From: Kineosporia rhizophila | GTDB taxonomy: Bacteria > Actinomycetota > Actinomycetes > Actinomycetales > Kineosporiaceae | Direction: 5' to 3' | Assembly: GCF_021277265.1 (NCBI RefSeq) | Contig: NZ_JAJSOH010000002.1 | Span: 186,001-250,000, forward strand | Length of the DNA: 64,000 nt | Shown here: positions 16,427-25,377 of the stretch, one piece after another | Layout: each line of letters opens with the position of its first letter | How positions within the stretch are numbered: position 1 is the first letter of the stretch | Made by a program: the position numbers and the translations under genes | Notes under the pieces: generated by a model | What the model was told of the DNA's origin: nothing | The model's input: only the letters and a program-made list of their open reading frames with translations | Database searches by the model: none

Positions 16427-17965
16427 TCAGGTAACCGTCACCAAGATCCAGTGCCAGCCGGTGGCTCCGTCCGGAGCAGGCGGAGCGGTCTCGCCGACCT
16501 GGACCGCCCCGTCACGGTCGGTAGCCCGCACGTCGATCCGGTGGGAGCCCGGGGTGGCGTCCCAGGCCAGGTACCACTGCCGCCAGGTGTCCACACTCGC
16601 CTCCGCGGCCAGGGTGGCCGGCTGCCACTCGCCCTCGTCGATCCGGACCTCGACCGCGTCGATCCCCCGGTGCTCGGCCCAGGCGATCCCGGCCACCATC
16701 ACCTTCCCGGCCGGGATCTCGTCGCCGGTGGCGGGCACGTCGATCCGCGACGACGTCTTCACCGGCCCGAGCGCCGACCAGCCCCGCGGGGTCCAGTAGC
16801 CCTCGGCCCGGTCGAAGCGGGTGACCTCCAGGTCGACCACCCACTTGGTGGCCGAGACGTAGCCGTACAGGCCGGGGACCACCATCCGGACCGGGAAGCC
16901 GTGCTCCAGCGGGAGCGGCTCACCGTTCATCCCGATCGCCAAGAGCGAGTCCCGGCCGTCGGTCAGGGCCTGGATCGGGGTACCGGCCGTCCAGCCGTCC
17001 GAGCTCTTCGACAGCACCATGTCGGCCTGCCCGTCGACCCCGGCCCGTTCCAGCAGCGGCTCGATCGGCAGCCCGAGCCAGCGCGCGGTGCTGGTCAGGT
17101 CGCCGCCGACCTCGTTGGACACGCACATCAGGGTGAGATCGCGCTCGACGAGGTCCGAGCCGATCAGCTCGTCCCAGGTCAGGGTGACCTCCTGCTCGAC
17201 CATCCCGTGGATGCGCAGCGACCAGTCCTCGGCCCGCAGCAGCGGCACGCTGAGCGCGGTGTCGATCCGGTAGAAGTCGTCGTTCGCGGTGATGAACGGC
17301 TCGACCCCCTTCACCCCGACCTCCACCCCCGAGGGCAGCGCCGGGGCCGGATCGGCGGCGGTCGGCAACCGGACCGCCTCGCGCGAGGTCTCGGCCCCCC
17401 GCAGCCGCGCCCCCAGCCAGTTGCCGATGCCCCCGGTGGCCACCCCCACTGCGAACACGGCGCCCAGACCGAGCGCGGCCCGACGGCCGGTGAGCTCCCG
17501 GGAGGCCGTGGCCGGCGGGGCGGCCTGATGCTCGCGGACCAGACGGGCCAGCGTCTTGAGCACGAACATGCCCGCGGCGGCCCCGGCCAGGCTGGGCAGG
17601 GCGGCGAAGGCGGTGGACTCGGGCCGGGTGGCGGCGGCGAACGCGGCCAGCGCACCGAGGCCGAGCACCAGCCAGGTACCGGCCACCCCGGTGCGGCTGC
17701 GCACCGACAGCACCCCGGCCAGGGCCGACAGCAACGCGGCGACCAGGTAGGCCACGCCCAGCAGGACCTGCTTGTCGTGGCTGCCGAAGGTGCTGATTGC
17801 GAAGTCCTTCAGCCCGGCCGGCACGTTGTCCACCACCACGTCGCCGAGCGCGATGATCGGCGCCGCGGGCGGTGCGACCAGACCGGCGATCACCTCGGCC
17901 AGACCCAGCGCGAACACCCCGGCGGCCAGGCCGGCCGCGGCCCCGAGACCCAGAAGCCTGTTCAC
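16427..17965 (-). CDS. Membrane-anchored molybdopterin oxidoreductase, sulfite-oxidase fold
   Basis: A 512-residue protein. Four or five N-terminal transmembrane helices (residues 1-185) precede a sulfite-oxidase-type molybdopterin domain; the molybdenum-ligand Cys is in LMCVSNEVGGD. A C-terminal Mo-co dimerisation (Ig-like) domain follows (GPVKTSSRID, AGIAWAEHRGIDAVEVRID, TWRQWYLAWDA). The catalytic part would lie outside the membrane. The substrate could be sulfite or an oxidised sulfur compound, which is not provable here. Its ATG overlaps the stop of the response-regulator gene by 4 bases, so it belongs to the two-component operon. Confidence 0.88.
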   Translation of the reverse strand: MNRLLGLGAAAGLAAGVFALGLAEVIAGLVAPPAAPIIALGDVVVDNVPAGLKDFAISTFGSHDKQVLLGVAYLVAALLSALAGVLSVRSRTGVAGTWLVLGLGALAAFAAATRPESTAFAALPSLAGAAAGMFVLKTLARLVREHQAAPPATASRELTGRRAALGLGAVFAVGVATGGIGNWLGARLRGAETSREAVRLPTAADPAPALPSGVEVGVKGVEPFITANDDFYRIDTALSVPLLRAEDWSLRIHGMVEQEVTLTWDELIGSDLVERDLTLMCVSNEVGGDLTSTARWLGLPIEPLLERAGVDGQADMVLSKSSDGWTAGTPIQALTDGRDSLLAIGMNGEPLPLEHGFPVRMVVPGLYGYVSATKWVVDLEVTRFDRAEGYWTPRGWSALGPVKTSSRIDVPATGDEIPAGKVMVAGIAWAEHRGIDAVEVRIDEGEWQPATLAAEASVDTWRQWYLAWDATPGSHRIDVRATDRDGAVQVGETAPPAPDGATGWHWILVTVT

Positions 17966-18630
17966 CGGTCCTCCCCGGCCCGGACCAGCCCGCTCTCGTA
18001 GGCCAGCACCACCGCCTGGGCCCGGTCGCGCAGGTCCATCTTGCTCAGGATCCGGCCCACGTGGGTCTTCACCGTCTGCTCGCCCAGCACCAGGTGGGCG
18101 GCGATCTCGGCGTTCGACAGGCCGCCGGCGATCAGGGCCAGCACCTCGGTCTCGCGCGGGGTGAGCGCCCGCAGCTTCTCGGCCGGGCGGCCGTCGGCGG
18201 CCGGGCGCCGGGCGAACTCGGCGATCAGCCGCCGGGTCACGGTCGGCGCCAGCAGTCCCTCCCCCGAGGCCACCACCCGCACCGCCTGCACCAGTTCGTC
18301 GGCCCGGGCGTCCTTCAGCAGGAATCCGCTGGCCCCGGCCCGGAGCGCCTCGAACACGTAGTCGTCCAGGTCGAAGGTGGTCAGGATGAGCACCTTCGGG
18401 TGCCGGCCGCCGGGCAGCGCCATGATCTGCCGGGTGGCCTCGATCCCGTTCAGGTTCGGCATCCGCACGTCCATCAGCACCACGTCGGGCAGCATCGTGC
18501 GGGTGACGTGCACGGCCTCCACCCCGTCGGCAGCCGCGCCGACGATCTCCAGATCGGGCTGGGCCCCCAGCAGGGCGGAGAATCCCTCCCGCACCATTGC
18601 CTGGTCGTCGACCACCACGATCCGCGTCAT
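17962..18630 (-). CDS. NarL/FixJ-family response regulator
   Basis: A 222-residue protein. The receiver domain has the acidic pair VVVDDQ, phospho-Asp in VVLMDVRMPN, Thr in LTTFD and Lys in LLKDA. A C-terminal LuxR helix-turn-helix (LTPRETEVLALIAGGLSNAEIA, then TVKTHVGRI) binds DNA. The ATG at 18630 follows an AGGA site; an in-frame ATG at 18645 is less likely. It is the partner of the histidine kinase 28 bases upstream and probably controls the molybdopterin enzyme cotranscribed behind it. Confidence 0.92.
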   Translation of the reverse strand: MTRIVVVDDQAMVREGFSALLGAQPDLEIVGAAADGVEAVHVTRTMLPDVVLMDVRMPNLNGIEATRQIMALPGGRHPKVLILTTFDLDDYVFEALRAGASGFLLKDARADELVQAVRVVASGEGLLAPTVTRRLIAEFARRPAADGRPAEKLRALTPRETEVLALIAGGLSNAEIAAHLVLGEQTVKTHVGRILSKMDLRDRAQAVVLAYESGLVRAGEDR

Positions 18631-18658
18631 CCCGGTCCTCTGCACGCCTCAGTACACC

Positions 18659-19978
18659 TCACCTGCCCGCACCGGGATCGCCCGGCAGGAACAGCTGCAC
18701 CACGAACCCGTCGGCGGTCGGCCCCACCTGCAGCCGGCCGCCCGCGGCAGCAGCGCGCTCCCGCATACCGATGATGCCGTGCCCGCTCTCGGTCACCGCA
18801 CCCACGTCGGTCCAGGCGGTGCTGCCGTCGTCCGAGCGTGGCAGAGCCGGCGCCGCACCCCCCACCAGCCCGTTCGTCACCCCCACGGCCACTCCGGAGG
18901 TGTCGGCGTGAACCTCCAGCCGGACCGGCGTGCCCGGCGCGTGCCGCGAGGCGTTGGCCAGCGCCTCCTGGACGATCCGGTACCCGGCCAGTGACCGGCC
19001 CTCGCGCAGCACCCCGACGTCGCCGGTGACCTGGGCGTCGAGCTGCACCCCGGCCCGCCGGGTGGTCTCGACCAGCTCCGGCAGCAGGTGCAGGCCAGGC
19101 TGCGGGGCGTTCTCGGGCTGGGCGTTCTCCTGCCGCAGCACCGCCAGCAGGGCGCGGGTCTCGGTGAGGGCCGAGCGGGCGGTCTCGGAGATCGACTGCA
19201 TCTCGTCGCGGGCGGCCTGGTCGAGGCCCGGCACCCGGTACTGCGCGGTCTCGGCCTGCACCACCACCAGGGACATGTGGTGGGCGACGATGTCGTGCAG
19301 GTCGCGGGCCAGCCGGGTGCGTTCCTCCAGGACCACCCGCCGGGCCCGCTCGCTCTCGCTCACCTCGGTCTGCGCCCGCAGCGCCCACCCGGCCCGGAGC
19401 AGGCGCCCGCTGAGCACCCCGACCAGGGCGATCGAGGCCAGGCCGGCGGCCCAGCCGTTCCCGGCCGCCGGATCGTCCACGCCCCACCAGAAGAGCAGCG
19501 TGACCAGCAGCCAGGCCCCGGCCGCCTCGCGCAGCGAACCCCGCACGCAACTGGCGAAGAGCAGCGCGAACAGGATCAGCCCGTGCACCACCAGCCACGG
19601 CCAGGGGGCTGAGTTCAGCACCGGCAGCAGGGCCCCGAGCACGAACGCGGTCGCGGTGCTGAACACCAGGGCCGGCAGCGGGCGGCTGACCGCGAGCAGC
19701 AGCGGTGCGCACACCAGGATCGCGACGAAGAACATCGGCCCGCGGCCGGTGGCATCGATGTCGTAGGTGGTCTCGGCGCTGCCGAAGGCGATCCAGAAGA
19801 AGACGAAGGTGACCAGCACCAGCAACCGCAGCAACCAGCGCGGCACCTTCGGCCCGGCCGGTTGCAGCAGGTCCACCAGCGGGTCGGTGGCGGTGGTGAG
19901 AACCGTTCGGACGCGGCCGGGTTCCTTCTTCACACGCACGCGCTCCCGGCGCTTGCGACGGAACGGGTTCAGGGCCAT
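18659..19978 (-). CDS. Sensor histidine kinase, HisKA_3 type
   Basis: A 439-residue protein. A basic cytoplasmic N-terminus is followed by about five or six transmembrane helices (about 48-190). The dimerisation and phospho-acceptor helix reads RLARDLHDIVAHHMS, with the phospho-His in DLHD. The ATPase domain has the N-box NASRHA and the G-box GHGIIGMRERA. It is the NarL-type kinase pairing with the next gene. No large sensor domain is present, so it probably senses a membrane or intramembrane signal. Confidence 0.92.
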   Translation of the reverse strand: MALNPFRRKRRERVRVKKEPGRVRTVLTTATDPLVDLLQPAGPKVPRWLLRLLVLVTFVFFWIAFGSAETTYDIDATGRGPMFFVAILVCAPLLLAVSRPLPALVFSTATAFVLGALLPVLNSAPWPWLVVHGLILFALLFASCVRGSLREAAGAWLLVTLLFWWGVDDPAAGNGWAAGLASIALVGVLSGRLLRAGWALRAQTEVSESERARRVVLEERTRLARDLHDIVAHHMSLVVVQAETAQYRVPGLDQAARDEMQSISETARSALTETRALLAVLRQENAQPENAPQPGLHLLPELVETTRRAGVQLDAQVTGDVGVLREGRSLAGYRIVQEALANASRHAPGTPVRLEVHADTSGVAVGVTNGLVGGAAPALPRSDDGSTAWTDVGAVTESGHGIIGMRERAAAAGGRLQVGPTADGFVVQLFLPGDPGAGR

Positions 19979-19992
19979 GGGCCGACTTTAGG

Positions 19993-20043
19993 CGGGGGCG
20001 GGCGCCGGCCGCGTCACTCTGCAGAGTTACCTGCCCGCCCCCG
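19993..20043. repeat. Nested inverted repeats in the kinase/phospholipase divergent region
   Basis: An 11-bp perfect inverted repeat (19993-20003 / 20033-20043) encloses a 12-bp perfect palindrome ACTCTGCAGAGT (20016-20027). A 10-bp palindrome GCGATATCGC follows at 20065-20074. The gap lies between divergent genes, so these could be operators for the kinase operon or for the phospholipase gene. Confidence 0.5.
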
Positions 20044-20165
20044 GCTCACTCCTGGGTATCAGGGGCGATATCGCTCCTCAGCGCGATGATCCGCACCCCA
20101 CCGGATTCCTACCTTCTCGGCCTACCCCGCTGCCGGAGACACCGGCCGCCGGGTCTGGAGGAGCG

Positions 20166-20789
20166 GTGACACAGCGGATTCTGGCCGTTCTGGCCGGCGC
20201 GATGGTGGTTTTCGCGCTCGGCGGCTGGGGGCAGACGGTCGAGGGGACCGGCTCGCCGGACGCCCAGACGGCCGCGGCGGTACGGGCCCTGGGCAGCTCG
20301 GAGCAGCAGTTGCCGGCCCAGTTCGCAGACGTCCGGGGGTACGAACCGGAAATCGTCCGCCTGCCCTCGGGTGACCTGGTCCCGGTAACGCCGCACGGCG
20401 GGTGCTCCTCACCGTTCGGCGGATCTCCCTACGGCTTCTCCGACGCCTGCCGTCAGCATGACCTGGGGTACGACCTGCTGCGGTACGCCGAGGCCGAGGG
20501 ACACGCGCTCGGGCCCTGGGCCCGCAAGGCGATCGATGCCCAGTTCGCCCGTCAGACCTTCGGCACCTGCGACGACCCGGGCTGCTGGATGATGGCCTCG
20601 CTCTACGTCGGGGTGGTCGAGTTCAACTCCTGGAGACAGGGTTACGGAGCTCCGCACCCCGAGACCCTGGCCGCGCTGCTGGGCCCGGTGGTGGCCGGAG
20701 CCCTGACCGGCGCAGGCCTCTGGGTACTGCTGCGGCGGAACTGGGACGGCATCGAACTGCCCCGGCCGGTGCTGGTCGGTGCACGATGA
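20166..20789 (+). CDS. Prokaryotic phospholipase A2-like protein
   Basis: A 207-residue protein. It has an N-terminal hydrophobic signal segment (ILAVLAGAMVVFALGGW), then a PLA2 core: a Gly/Ser-rich loop (GGCSSPFGG) and the catalytic block DACRQHDLGYD, where the His-Asp pair and Cys match secreted bacterial PLA2. Another Cys pair, TCDDPGC, could form a disulfide. A C-terminal transmembrane segment (about 165-190) is unusual for this family and would tether it to the membrane. The GTG start at 20166 has GGAGG upstream. It overlaps the next gene by 4 bases (ATGA). Confidence 0.82.
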   Translation: MTQRILAVLAGAMVVFALGGWGQTVEGTGSPDAQTAAAVRALGSSEQQLPAQFADVRGYEPEIVRLPSGDLVPVTPHGGCSSPFGGSPYGFSDACRQHDLGYDLLRYAEAEGHALGPWARKAIDAQFARQTFGTCDDPGCWMMASLYVGVVEFNSWRQGYGAPHPETLAALLGPVVAGALTGAGLWVLLRRNWDGIELPRPVLVGAR

Positions 20790-22060
20790 AAAGCCGAACA
20801 ATGGACGATCGGGGCCGCCGAAGCGGGAACGGCTGGGTTCGGATGCGGGGTTGGGTCGCGCGACGGGGTTGGCAGACGGCCGGGGCGGCCGGGATGCTGG
20901 CGCTCGTGCTGCCCTCCCGGCTGCTGCCCCACCCGCTGCCGGTGGACCTCGCGATCGGTGCCGTGGCTGCGCTGTTGGGGTACCTCCTGGCCGCGGGAGC
21001 GCGGTCGGCTGTGCGAGCCGTCCTCCCCCGTGCCCCGGCCCTGTCGAGGCTGGCCCTGCTTCTGACCATCACCCTGATGGTCACGGCCGGCCTGCGGACC
21101 CGGGCCCGGCTGATCGACCTACGTACGGAAATCGGGCTTCCGGGAAGCGCTTCGGACGCCACCTACCACGCTGTGGTGGCCGTACTGGGTGCTTCGCTGT
21201 CGGCGGCGCTGGTCGTGGGTCTGGTGAGCTTGCTGCGGCGCCTGTCCTGGCCGCATCTGGCCTTCCTGGCCGCGCTGCCGCTGGTGTTCGGCGTGCTGGT
21301 CTCGGCCCGTTCCGGCCCGCAGAGCCTGGGCCCCAAGGGAGCCGAGTTCCTGGCCGACGCGAGAGATGCCGCGACCATCAGCGCGATCACGCAGCGCCCG
21401 GCCAGCACGCCGCACCGGATCTACATCCCCCTCGATGCCGCGCCCAGTCACCGCGGCCGGGCTCGGGCCGCCGTCGAGGCCACCGCGGGCGACGGCGGAT
21501 TCGACACGGCCGCAGTACTTCTCATCATCCCGACAGGATCCGGATGGGTGAACCCGCGGATCGCCCGCACCGTCGAGGAACTGTACGACGGAGACCTGAC
21601 CACGGTGGCGGTGCAGTACGGCACCACGCCGAGCTGGCAGGCCTATCTGCGGGGCGGCGCCGGGGTGCAGGAGAGCGCCCAGGAGCTGATCCGGGACATG
21701 CGCACCCGGATCGACCAACTGCCGGCCGGACGGCGGCCGAAGCTGCTGGTCTACGGCGAGAGCCTGGGCGCCTGGGGCCTGCTGCCCGCACTGGACCGGC
21801 CGGACTCCGGGGTGGATGCCGCTCTGCTGACCGGGGTTCCGGGAAACCCACAGATCAGCAGCACCGACACGGCTGTGCTGAACCACCCCGACGATCCGGT
21901 GCCGGGGTGGTCGCTGCACCTGCCCCCGGTCTCGTTCCTGCGGGCCTCGGCCGACGCGATCGCCTCGGAGGCCGTGCCGATCGGGCACGGCCACCGCTAC
22001 GGCGCCGAGACGACCGCGGCCTGGTGCGGACTTCTGCAGCTGCCCTCGTGCAGGGGCTAG
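20786..22060 (+). CDS. Membrane alpha/beta-hydrolase (Abhydrolase_9 type)
   Basis: A 424-residue protein. Four hydrophobic segments at about 30-190 form the N-terminal membrane part; the C-terminal half is the actinobacterial alpha/beta-hydrolase domain with PTGSGWVNP, the nucleophile elbow YGESLGAWG and GNP-like LTGVPGNPQIS. The terminal GHGHRYG may hold the catalytic His. Members are thought to act on lipids or esters at the membrane. Translational coupling to the upstream phospholipase A2 suggests a joint lipid-remodelling role. The stop overlaps the convergent rdgB stop. Confidence 0.8.
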   Translation: MKSRTMDDRGRRSGNGWVRMRGWVARRGWQTAGAAGMLALVLPSRLLPHPLPVDLAIGAVAALLGYLLAAGARSAVRAVLPRAPALSRLALLLTITLMVTAGLRTRARLIDLRTEIGLPGSASDATYHAVVAVLGASLSAALVVGLVSLLRRLSWPHLAFLAALPLVFGVLVSARSGPQSLGPKGAEFLADARDAATISAITQRPASTPHRIYIPLDAAPSHRGRARAAVEATAGDGGFDTAAVLLIIPTGSGWVNPRIARTVEELYDGDLTTVAVQYGTTPSWQAYLRGGAGVQESAQELIRDMRTRIDQLPAGRRPKLLVYGESLGAWGLLPALDRPDSGVDAALLTGVPGNPQISSTDTAVLNHPDDPVPGWSLHLPPVSFLRASADAIASEAVPIGHGHRYGAETTAAWCGLLQLPSCRG

Positions 22061-22665
22061 TTCAGGATCGAGCCGAGTTCGGCGGCCAGCAGCCGGAAGG
22101 CCTTGCCCCGGTGGCTGATCGCGTTCTTCTCGTCGGCGCTCAGCTCGGCGGCGGAGCGGGTCTCGCCCTCGGGCAGCAGGATCGGGTCGTAGCCGAAACC
22201 GTTGCTGCCCCGCGGTTCCCGCAGCAGGGTGCCGGGCATCGTGCCGTGCCAGACCTTTTCCGTACCGTCGGGCAGGGCCAGGGCGGCGGCGCAGGCGAAG
22301 TGGGCCTGGCGGTGCTCGTCCGGCACGTCGCCGAGCTGGGCCAGGAGCAGGTTCAGGTTGGCCTGGTCGTCGCCGTGCCGGCCGGACCAGCGGGCGCTGA
22401 ACACCCCGGGCGAGCCGCCGAGCACCCGCACCGCCAGGCCGGAGTCGTCGGCGATCGCCGGCAACTGCGTGGCCCGGGCCACCGCGTGCGCCTTGAGCAG
22501 GGCGTTCTCGGCGAAGGTGACGCCGGTCTCGACCACGTCGGGCACCTCGGGGAAGGAGTCCATCCCGAGCAGTTCGGCCGGCACCCCGGCAGCGCCGAGG
22601 ATCTGCCGCAGCTCGACCACCTTGCCGGCGTTGTGGGTGGCCAGAACCAGCTGCCGGGTGCTCAC
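22057..22665 (-). CDS. rdgB: XTP/dITP diphosphatase (RdgB/HAM1)
   Basis: A 202-residue protein that removes deaminated purine nucleotides (ITP, dITP, XTP) from the pool. Family blocks: [12 protein letters not shown] at the N-terminus, [35 protein letters not shown] and MSADEKN-like [15 protein letters not shown]. Length is normal. It overlaps the upstream rph gene by 4 bases; rph-rdgB is a common bacterial pair. Confidence 0.95.
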   Translation of the reverse strand: MSTRQLVLATHNAGKVVELRQILGAAGVPAELLGMDSFPEVPDVVETGVTFAENALLKAHAVARATQLPAIADDSGLAVRVLGGSPGVFSARWSGRHGDDQANLNLLLAQLGDVPDEHRQAHFACAAALALPDGTEKVWHGTMPGTLLREPRGSNGFGYDPILLPEGETRSAAELSADEKNAISHRGKAFRLLAAELGSILN

Positions 22666-23411
22666 TTCAGCCCCAGGGCGCCGAGCTGCAGGGCGGTCAG
22701 TTCGGCGCAGCCGGCCGCGCCCAGGTCGAGCAGGGCGTTCAGCTCCTCACGGTCGAAGGGGGTGCCCTCGGCCGTGCCCTGCACCTCGACGAAGCGACCG
22801 TCGCCGGTGCAGACGATGTTCATGTCGGTGCCGGCGTTGACGTCCTCCTCGTAGCAGAGGTCGAGCACCGGCCGGCCCTTGACGATGCCGACGCTGACCG
22901 CGGCGACGGAGTCGCGCAGCGGGGTGGCGTTGAACGAGCGCAGCAGCTTCTTCGGGCGGGCGAACTCGATCGCGTCGGCCAGGGCCACGTAGGCGCCGGT
23001 GATCGCCGCGGTGCGGGTGCCGCCGTCGGCCTGCAGCACGTCGCAGTCCAGCACGATGGTGTTCTCACCGAGCTCGCGGGTGTCCACCACCGCGCGCAGG
23101 CTCCGGCCGATCAGCCGGGAGATCTCGTGGGTGCGCCCACCGATCTTGCCCTTGACCGACTCCCGGTCGCCGCGGGTGTTGGTGGCCCGGGGCAGCATCG
23201 CGTACTCCGCGGTGACCCAGCCCTGCCCGCTGCCCTTGCGCCAGCGCGGCACCCCCTCGGTGAACGACGCGGCGCACAGCACCCGGGTGCGGCCGAACTC
23301 CACCAGGACGCTGCCCTCGGCGTGGTCCAGCCAGTTCCGGGTGATCTTGATGTCGCGCAGCTGGGCACTGGTGCGGCCGTCGACGCGGACGTCGGTGGTG
23401 GTCGTTGACAT
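22662..23411 (-). CDS. rph: Ribonuclease PH
   Basis: A 249-residue phosphorolytic 3'-5' exoribonuclease that trims tRNA 3' ends. Motifs: [43 protein letters not shown], the phosphate-binding [31 protein letters not shown] and LDLCYEED with metal-binding acids. The ATG at 23411 was chosen to match the family start; an in-frame upstream start at 23444 adds 11 unlikely residues. It is the first gene of the rph-rdgB operon. Confidence 0.95.
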   Translation of the reverse strand: MSTTTTDVRVDGRTSAQLRDIKITRNWLDHAEGSVLVEFGRTRVLCAASFTEGVPRWRKGSGQGWVTAEYAMLPRATNTRGDRESVKGKIGGRTHEISRLIGRSLRAVVDTRELGENTIVLDCDVLQADGGTRTAAITGAYVALADAIEFARPKKLLRSFNATPLRDSVAAVSVGIVKGRPVLDLCYEEDVNAGTDMNIVCTGDGRFVEVQGTAEGTPFDREELNALLDLGAAGCAELTALQLGALGLK

Positions 23412-23500
23412 GGTGAGGAGCCTACGGGCTACCCACCCGGCCATCCGCCCAAGGGGCGGCCGCCACGACCGGGGCCCACCGACGTCCTCAGTTCCGGACC

Positions 23501-24295
23501 TCAGCGGGCCTCGACGCGCTCCAGAACGTACGACGCACCCGAGCGGGCGGCCTCCACCGGGCCGAGGTAGGCCCGCCGGGCCTCGTCGACCACCGTGTCG
23601 GTGTCGGTCCAGACCGGGATGTGGGTGAGCACCAGGCGGCGGGCGTCGGCCTCGGTGGCCGCCTCCCCCGCGCGCTTGCCGGTCAGGTGCACGTCGCGAC
23701 CCTCGTCCCGGCCCTCGACGAACGAGGCCTCACAGAGGAACAGGTCGGCGTCCCGGGCCAGCTCGACCAGGTTGGAACAGGAGTCGGTGTCTCCGGAGTA
23801 GGCCACCACCACCCCGTCGTGCTCGACCCGCAGGCCGAACGCCGGGACCGGGTGGTTGACCGTGCGCGAGGTGATGGTGAACGGGCCGACCTGCACGACG
23901 CCCCCGTCGGTGAACGGCCGCACGTCGTACACCGAGGGCAGTTCGGTGGCGGCGTCCGGCCCGTAGGCGGCCAGGACGCGCTCGGCGGTACCGACCGGGC
24001 CGTAGACCGGCAGCGGCGCCGGCGGGTCGGTGAGGTCGAGGTGTGGGTCGTACCGGCGGGCCACGTAGAGGCCGCACAGGTCGATGAAGTGGTCGGGGTG
24101 CAGGTGCGAGATGAGCACCGCGTCGAGGGCCGACGGGGAGGCGAACCGCTGCAACGCCCCGAGCGCGCCGCTACCCAGGTCGAGGACGATGCGCCAGGTG
24201 CGGCCGTCGCCGTCCTCGGCCTCGAGGAGATAGCTGGAGGCGGGTGATTCCGGCCCCGCGAACGAGCCCGAGCATCCCACGATGGTGAGCCTCAC
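23501..24295 (-). CDS. MBL-fold metallo-hydrolase (RNase Z-like)
   Basis: A 264-residue protein. Zinc ligands are visible in HLHPDH (HxHxDH), [18 protein letters not shown] and LTHIPVW. This is the short RNase Z/ElaC-like group found beside rph in actinobacteria. It lacks a long exosite arm, so 3'-tRNA processing is possible but unproven; cyclic-nucleotide or general phosphodiesterase activity is the alternative. It lies 89 bases upstream of rph on the same strand. Confidence 0.85.
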   Translation of the reverse strand: MRLTIVGCSGSFAGPESPASSYLLEAEDGDGRTWRIVLDLGSGALGALQRFASPSALDAVLISHLHPDHFIDLCGLYVARRYDPHLDLTDPPAPLPVYGPVGTAERVLAAYGPDAATELPSVYDVRPFTDGGVVQVGPFTITSRTVNHPVPAFGLRVEHDGVVVAYSGDTDSCSNLVELARDADLFLCEASFVEGRDEGRDVHLTGKRAGEAATEADARRLVLTHIPVWTDTDTVVDEARRAYLGPVEAARSGASYVLERVEAR

Positions 24296-24419
24296 CGGGG
24301 GCCTCCCGTCATTCTCAGCGCTCCGTCGACACCGGTCATGGAAATCGAGCCTACGGCCGGGCAGCAGTCAATCCCATCCGAACGACGAGTGACGCCCGCC
24401 TCTTCGTTAGAGTTGGGGT

Positions 24420-24710
24420 GTGTCGATCGCCCCCGTGGAGCTCGAGCAACCGGACACGGTCGAGAATCCCACCATTGACGTCCCCTGGGTCACGATCGTC
24501 TGGAACGACCCCGTGAACACCATGTCCTACGTGACCTACGTCTTCCAGTCGTACTTCGGCTACCCCAAGTCCAAGGCGGAGAAGCTGATGCGCGACGTGC
24601 ACGAGAAGGGCCGCGCGGTGGTCTCCAACGGCAGCCGCGAGGAGATGGAACGCGACACCGAGGCCATGCACGAGTTCGGCCTGTGGGCAACCTTCCGCAA
24701 GGACGACTGA
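24420..24710 (+). CDS. clpS: Clp protease adaptor ClpS
   Basis: A 96-residue protein that delivers N-degron substrates to ClpA/ClpC. Core motifs: [19 protein letters not shown] with the residues of the N-end pocket, then [19 protein letters not shown] and the C-terminal LWATF. Start is GTG 24420; only a weak G-rich site precedes it. It shares one base with the DUF2017 gene (TGATG), so the two are translated together, a standard actinobacterial arrangement. Confidence 0.94.
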   Translation: MSIAPVELEQPDTVENPTIDVPWVTIVWNDPVNTMSYVTYVFQSYFGYPKSKAEKLMRDVHEKGRAVVSNGSREEMERDTEAMHEFGLWATFRKDD

Positions 24711-25294
24711 TGGCATTCGGCAAGGCTCCGTTCCGGTCCACCCGCGCCGGGGTGCAGGTCAACCTGGACGACCAGGAGCGCGAGATCCTCGTGCACCTGC
24801 TCGGCCAGCTCCACGACCTGCTCGACGACGGCCGCTCCGACGAGGAGGTGGATCCGCTGGAGGCCCTGGTGGGTATGCGTGCCCCGGCCGACGGCGGGCC
24901 CCCGGCCCCGCCCGACGACCCGGCGGTGGCCCGGCTGCTGCCCGACGGCAATCGGGACGATCCGGAGGCCGCTTCGGAATACCGCCGGCTCACCGAGTAC
25001 GGGCTGCGCTCACGTAAGCGTGAGGGTGCCCGCACCGCTGCGGCGGCGCTGAACCGCCCGGCGCCGGTGGTCCTCACTGCGCCCGAGGCGCTGTCGCTGC
25101 TCAAGGCGTTCACCGATGTCCGGCTGGTGCTCGGCGAGCGGCTGGAGCTGAAGACCGACGAGGACGCCGAGTCGCTGCACGAGCGCCTGTGGGCCGGCGA
25201 GGAACCGGAGTCGTGGCTGGCCACGGCCTCGATCTACGAGGTGCTGACCGCCTGGCAGGAGCATCTGGTGACAGCCGTCTCGAAGCAGCGCTGA
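24710..25294 (+). CDS. DUF2017 family protein
   Basis: A 194-residue protein of unknown function nearly always found behind clpS in actinobacteria. It shows LDDQEREILVHLLGQLHDLL, EVDPLEALVGM, ARLLPDG and ASEYRRLTEYGLR, and is mostly helical and acidic. The ATG at 24710 overlaps the clpS stop; the frame is open from 24683 inside clpS but that would be a long overlap. A role linked to Clp proteolysis is inferred from context only. Confidence 0.85.
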   Translation: MAFGKAPFRSTRAGVQVNLDDQEREILVHLLGQLHDLLDDGRSDEEVDPLEALVGMRAPADGGPPAPPDDPAVARLLPDGNRDDPEAASEYRRLTEYGLRSRKREGARTAAAALNRPAPVVLTAPEALSLLKAFTDVRLVLGERLELKTDEDAESLHERLWAGEEPESWLATASIYEVLTAWQEHLVTAVSKQR

Positions 25295-25301
25295 TCTCTT
25301 T

Positions 25302-25365
25302 CGTCGTCTTGACGATAACTCCCCCCGGGGTTACCGTCGTGCCATCGAAAGCGTCACCTTGACGA
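25302..25365 (+). promoter_or_regulatory. pncB promoter with two operator-like repeats
   Basis: TTGACG (25309-25314), 17 bases, TACCGT (25332-25337) make a strong promoter. A 14-base element CGTCnnCTTGACGA occurs twice, at 25302-25315 (over the -35) and 25352-25365 (just after the RNA start), exactly 50 bases apart. Each is an inverted repeat of CGTC/GACG. This is the layout of a repressor pair that could loop or block RNA polymerase; an NAD-responsive regulator is inferred from the genes. Confidence 0.6.
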
Positions 25366-25377
25366 AATGAGCTTCTG

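Noticed and set aside
14622..16799. 725-codon plus-strand frame across the second GGDEF/EAL gene
   Set aside because: Low-complexity Gly/Gln/His/Arg translation with no motifs; it spans two real minus-strand genes.
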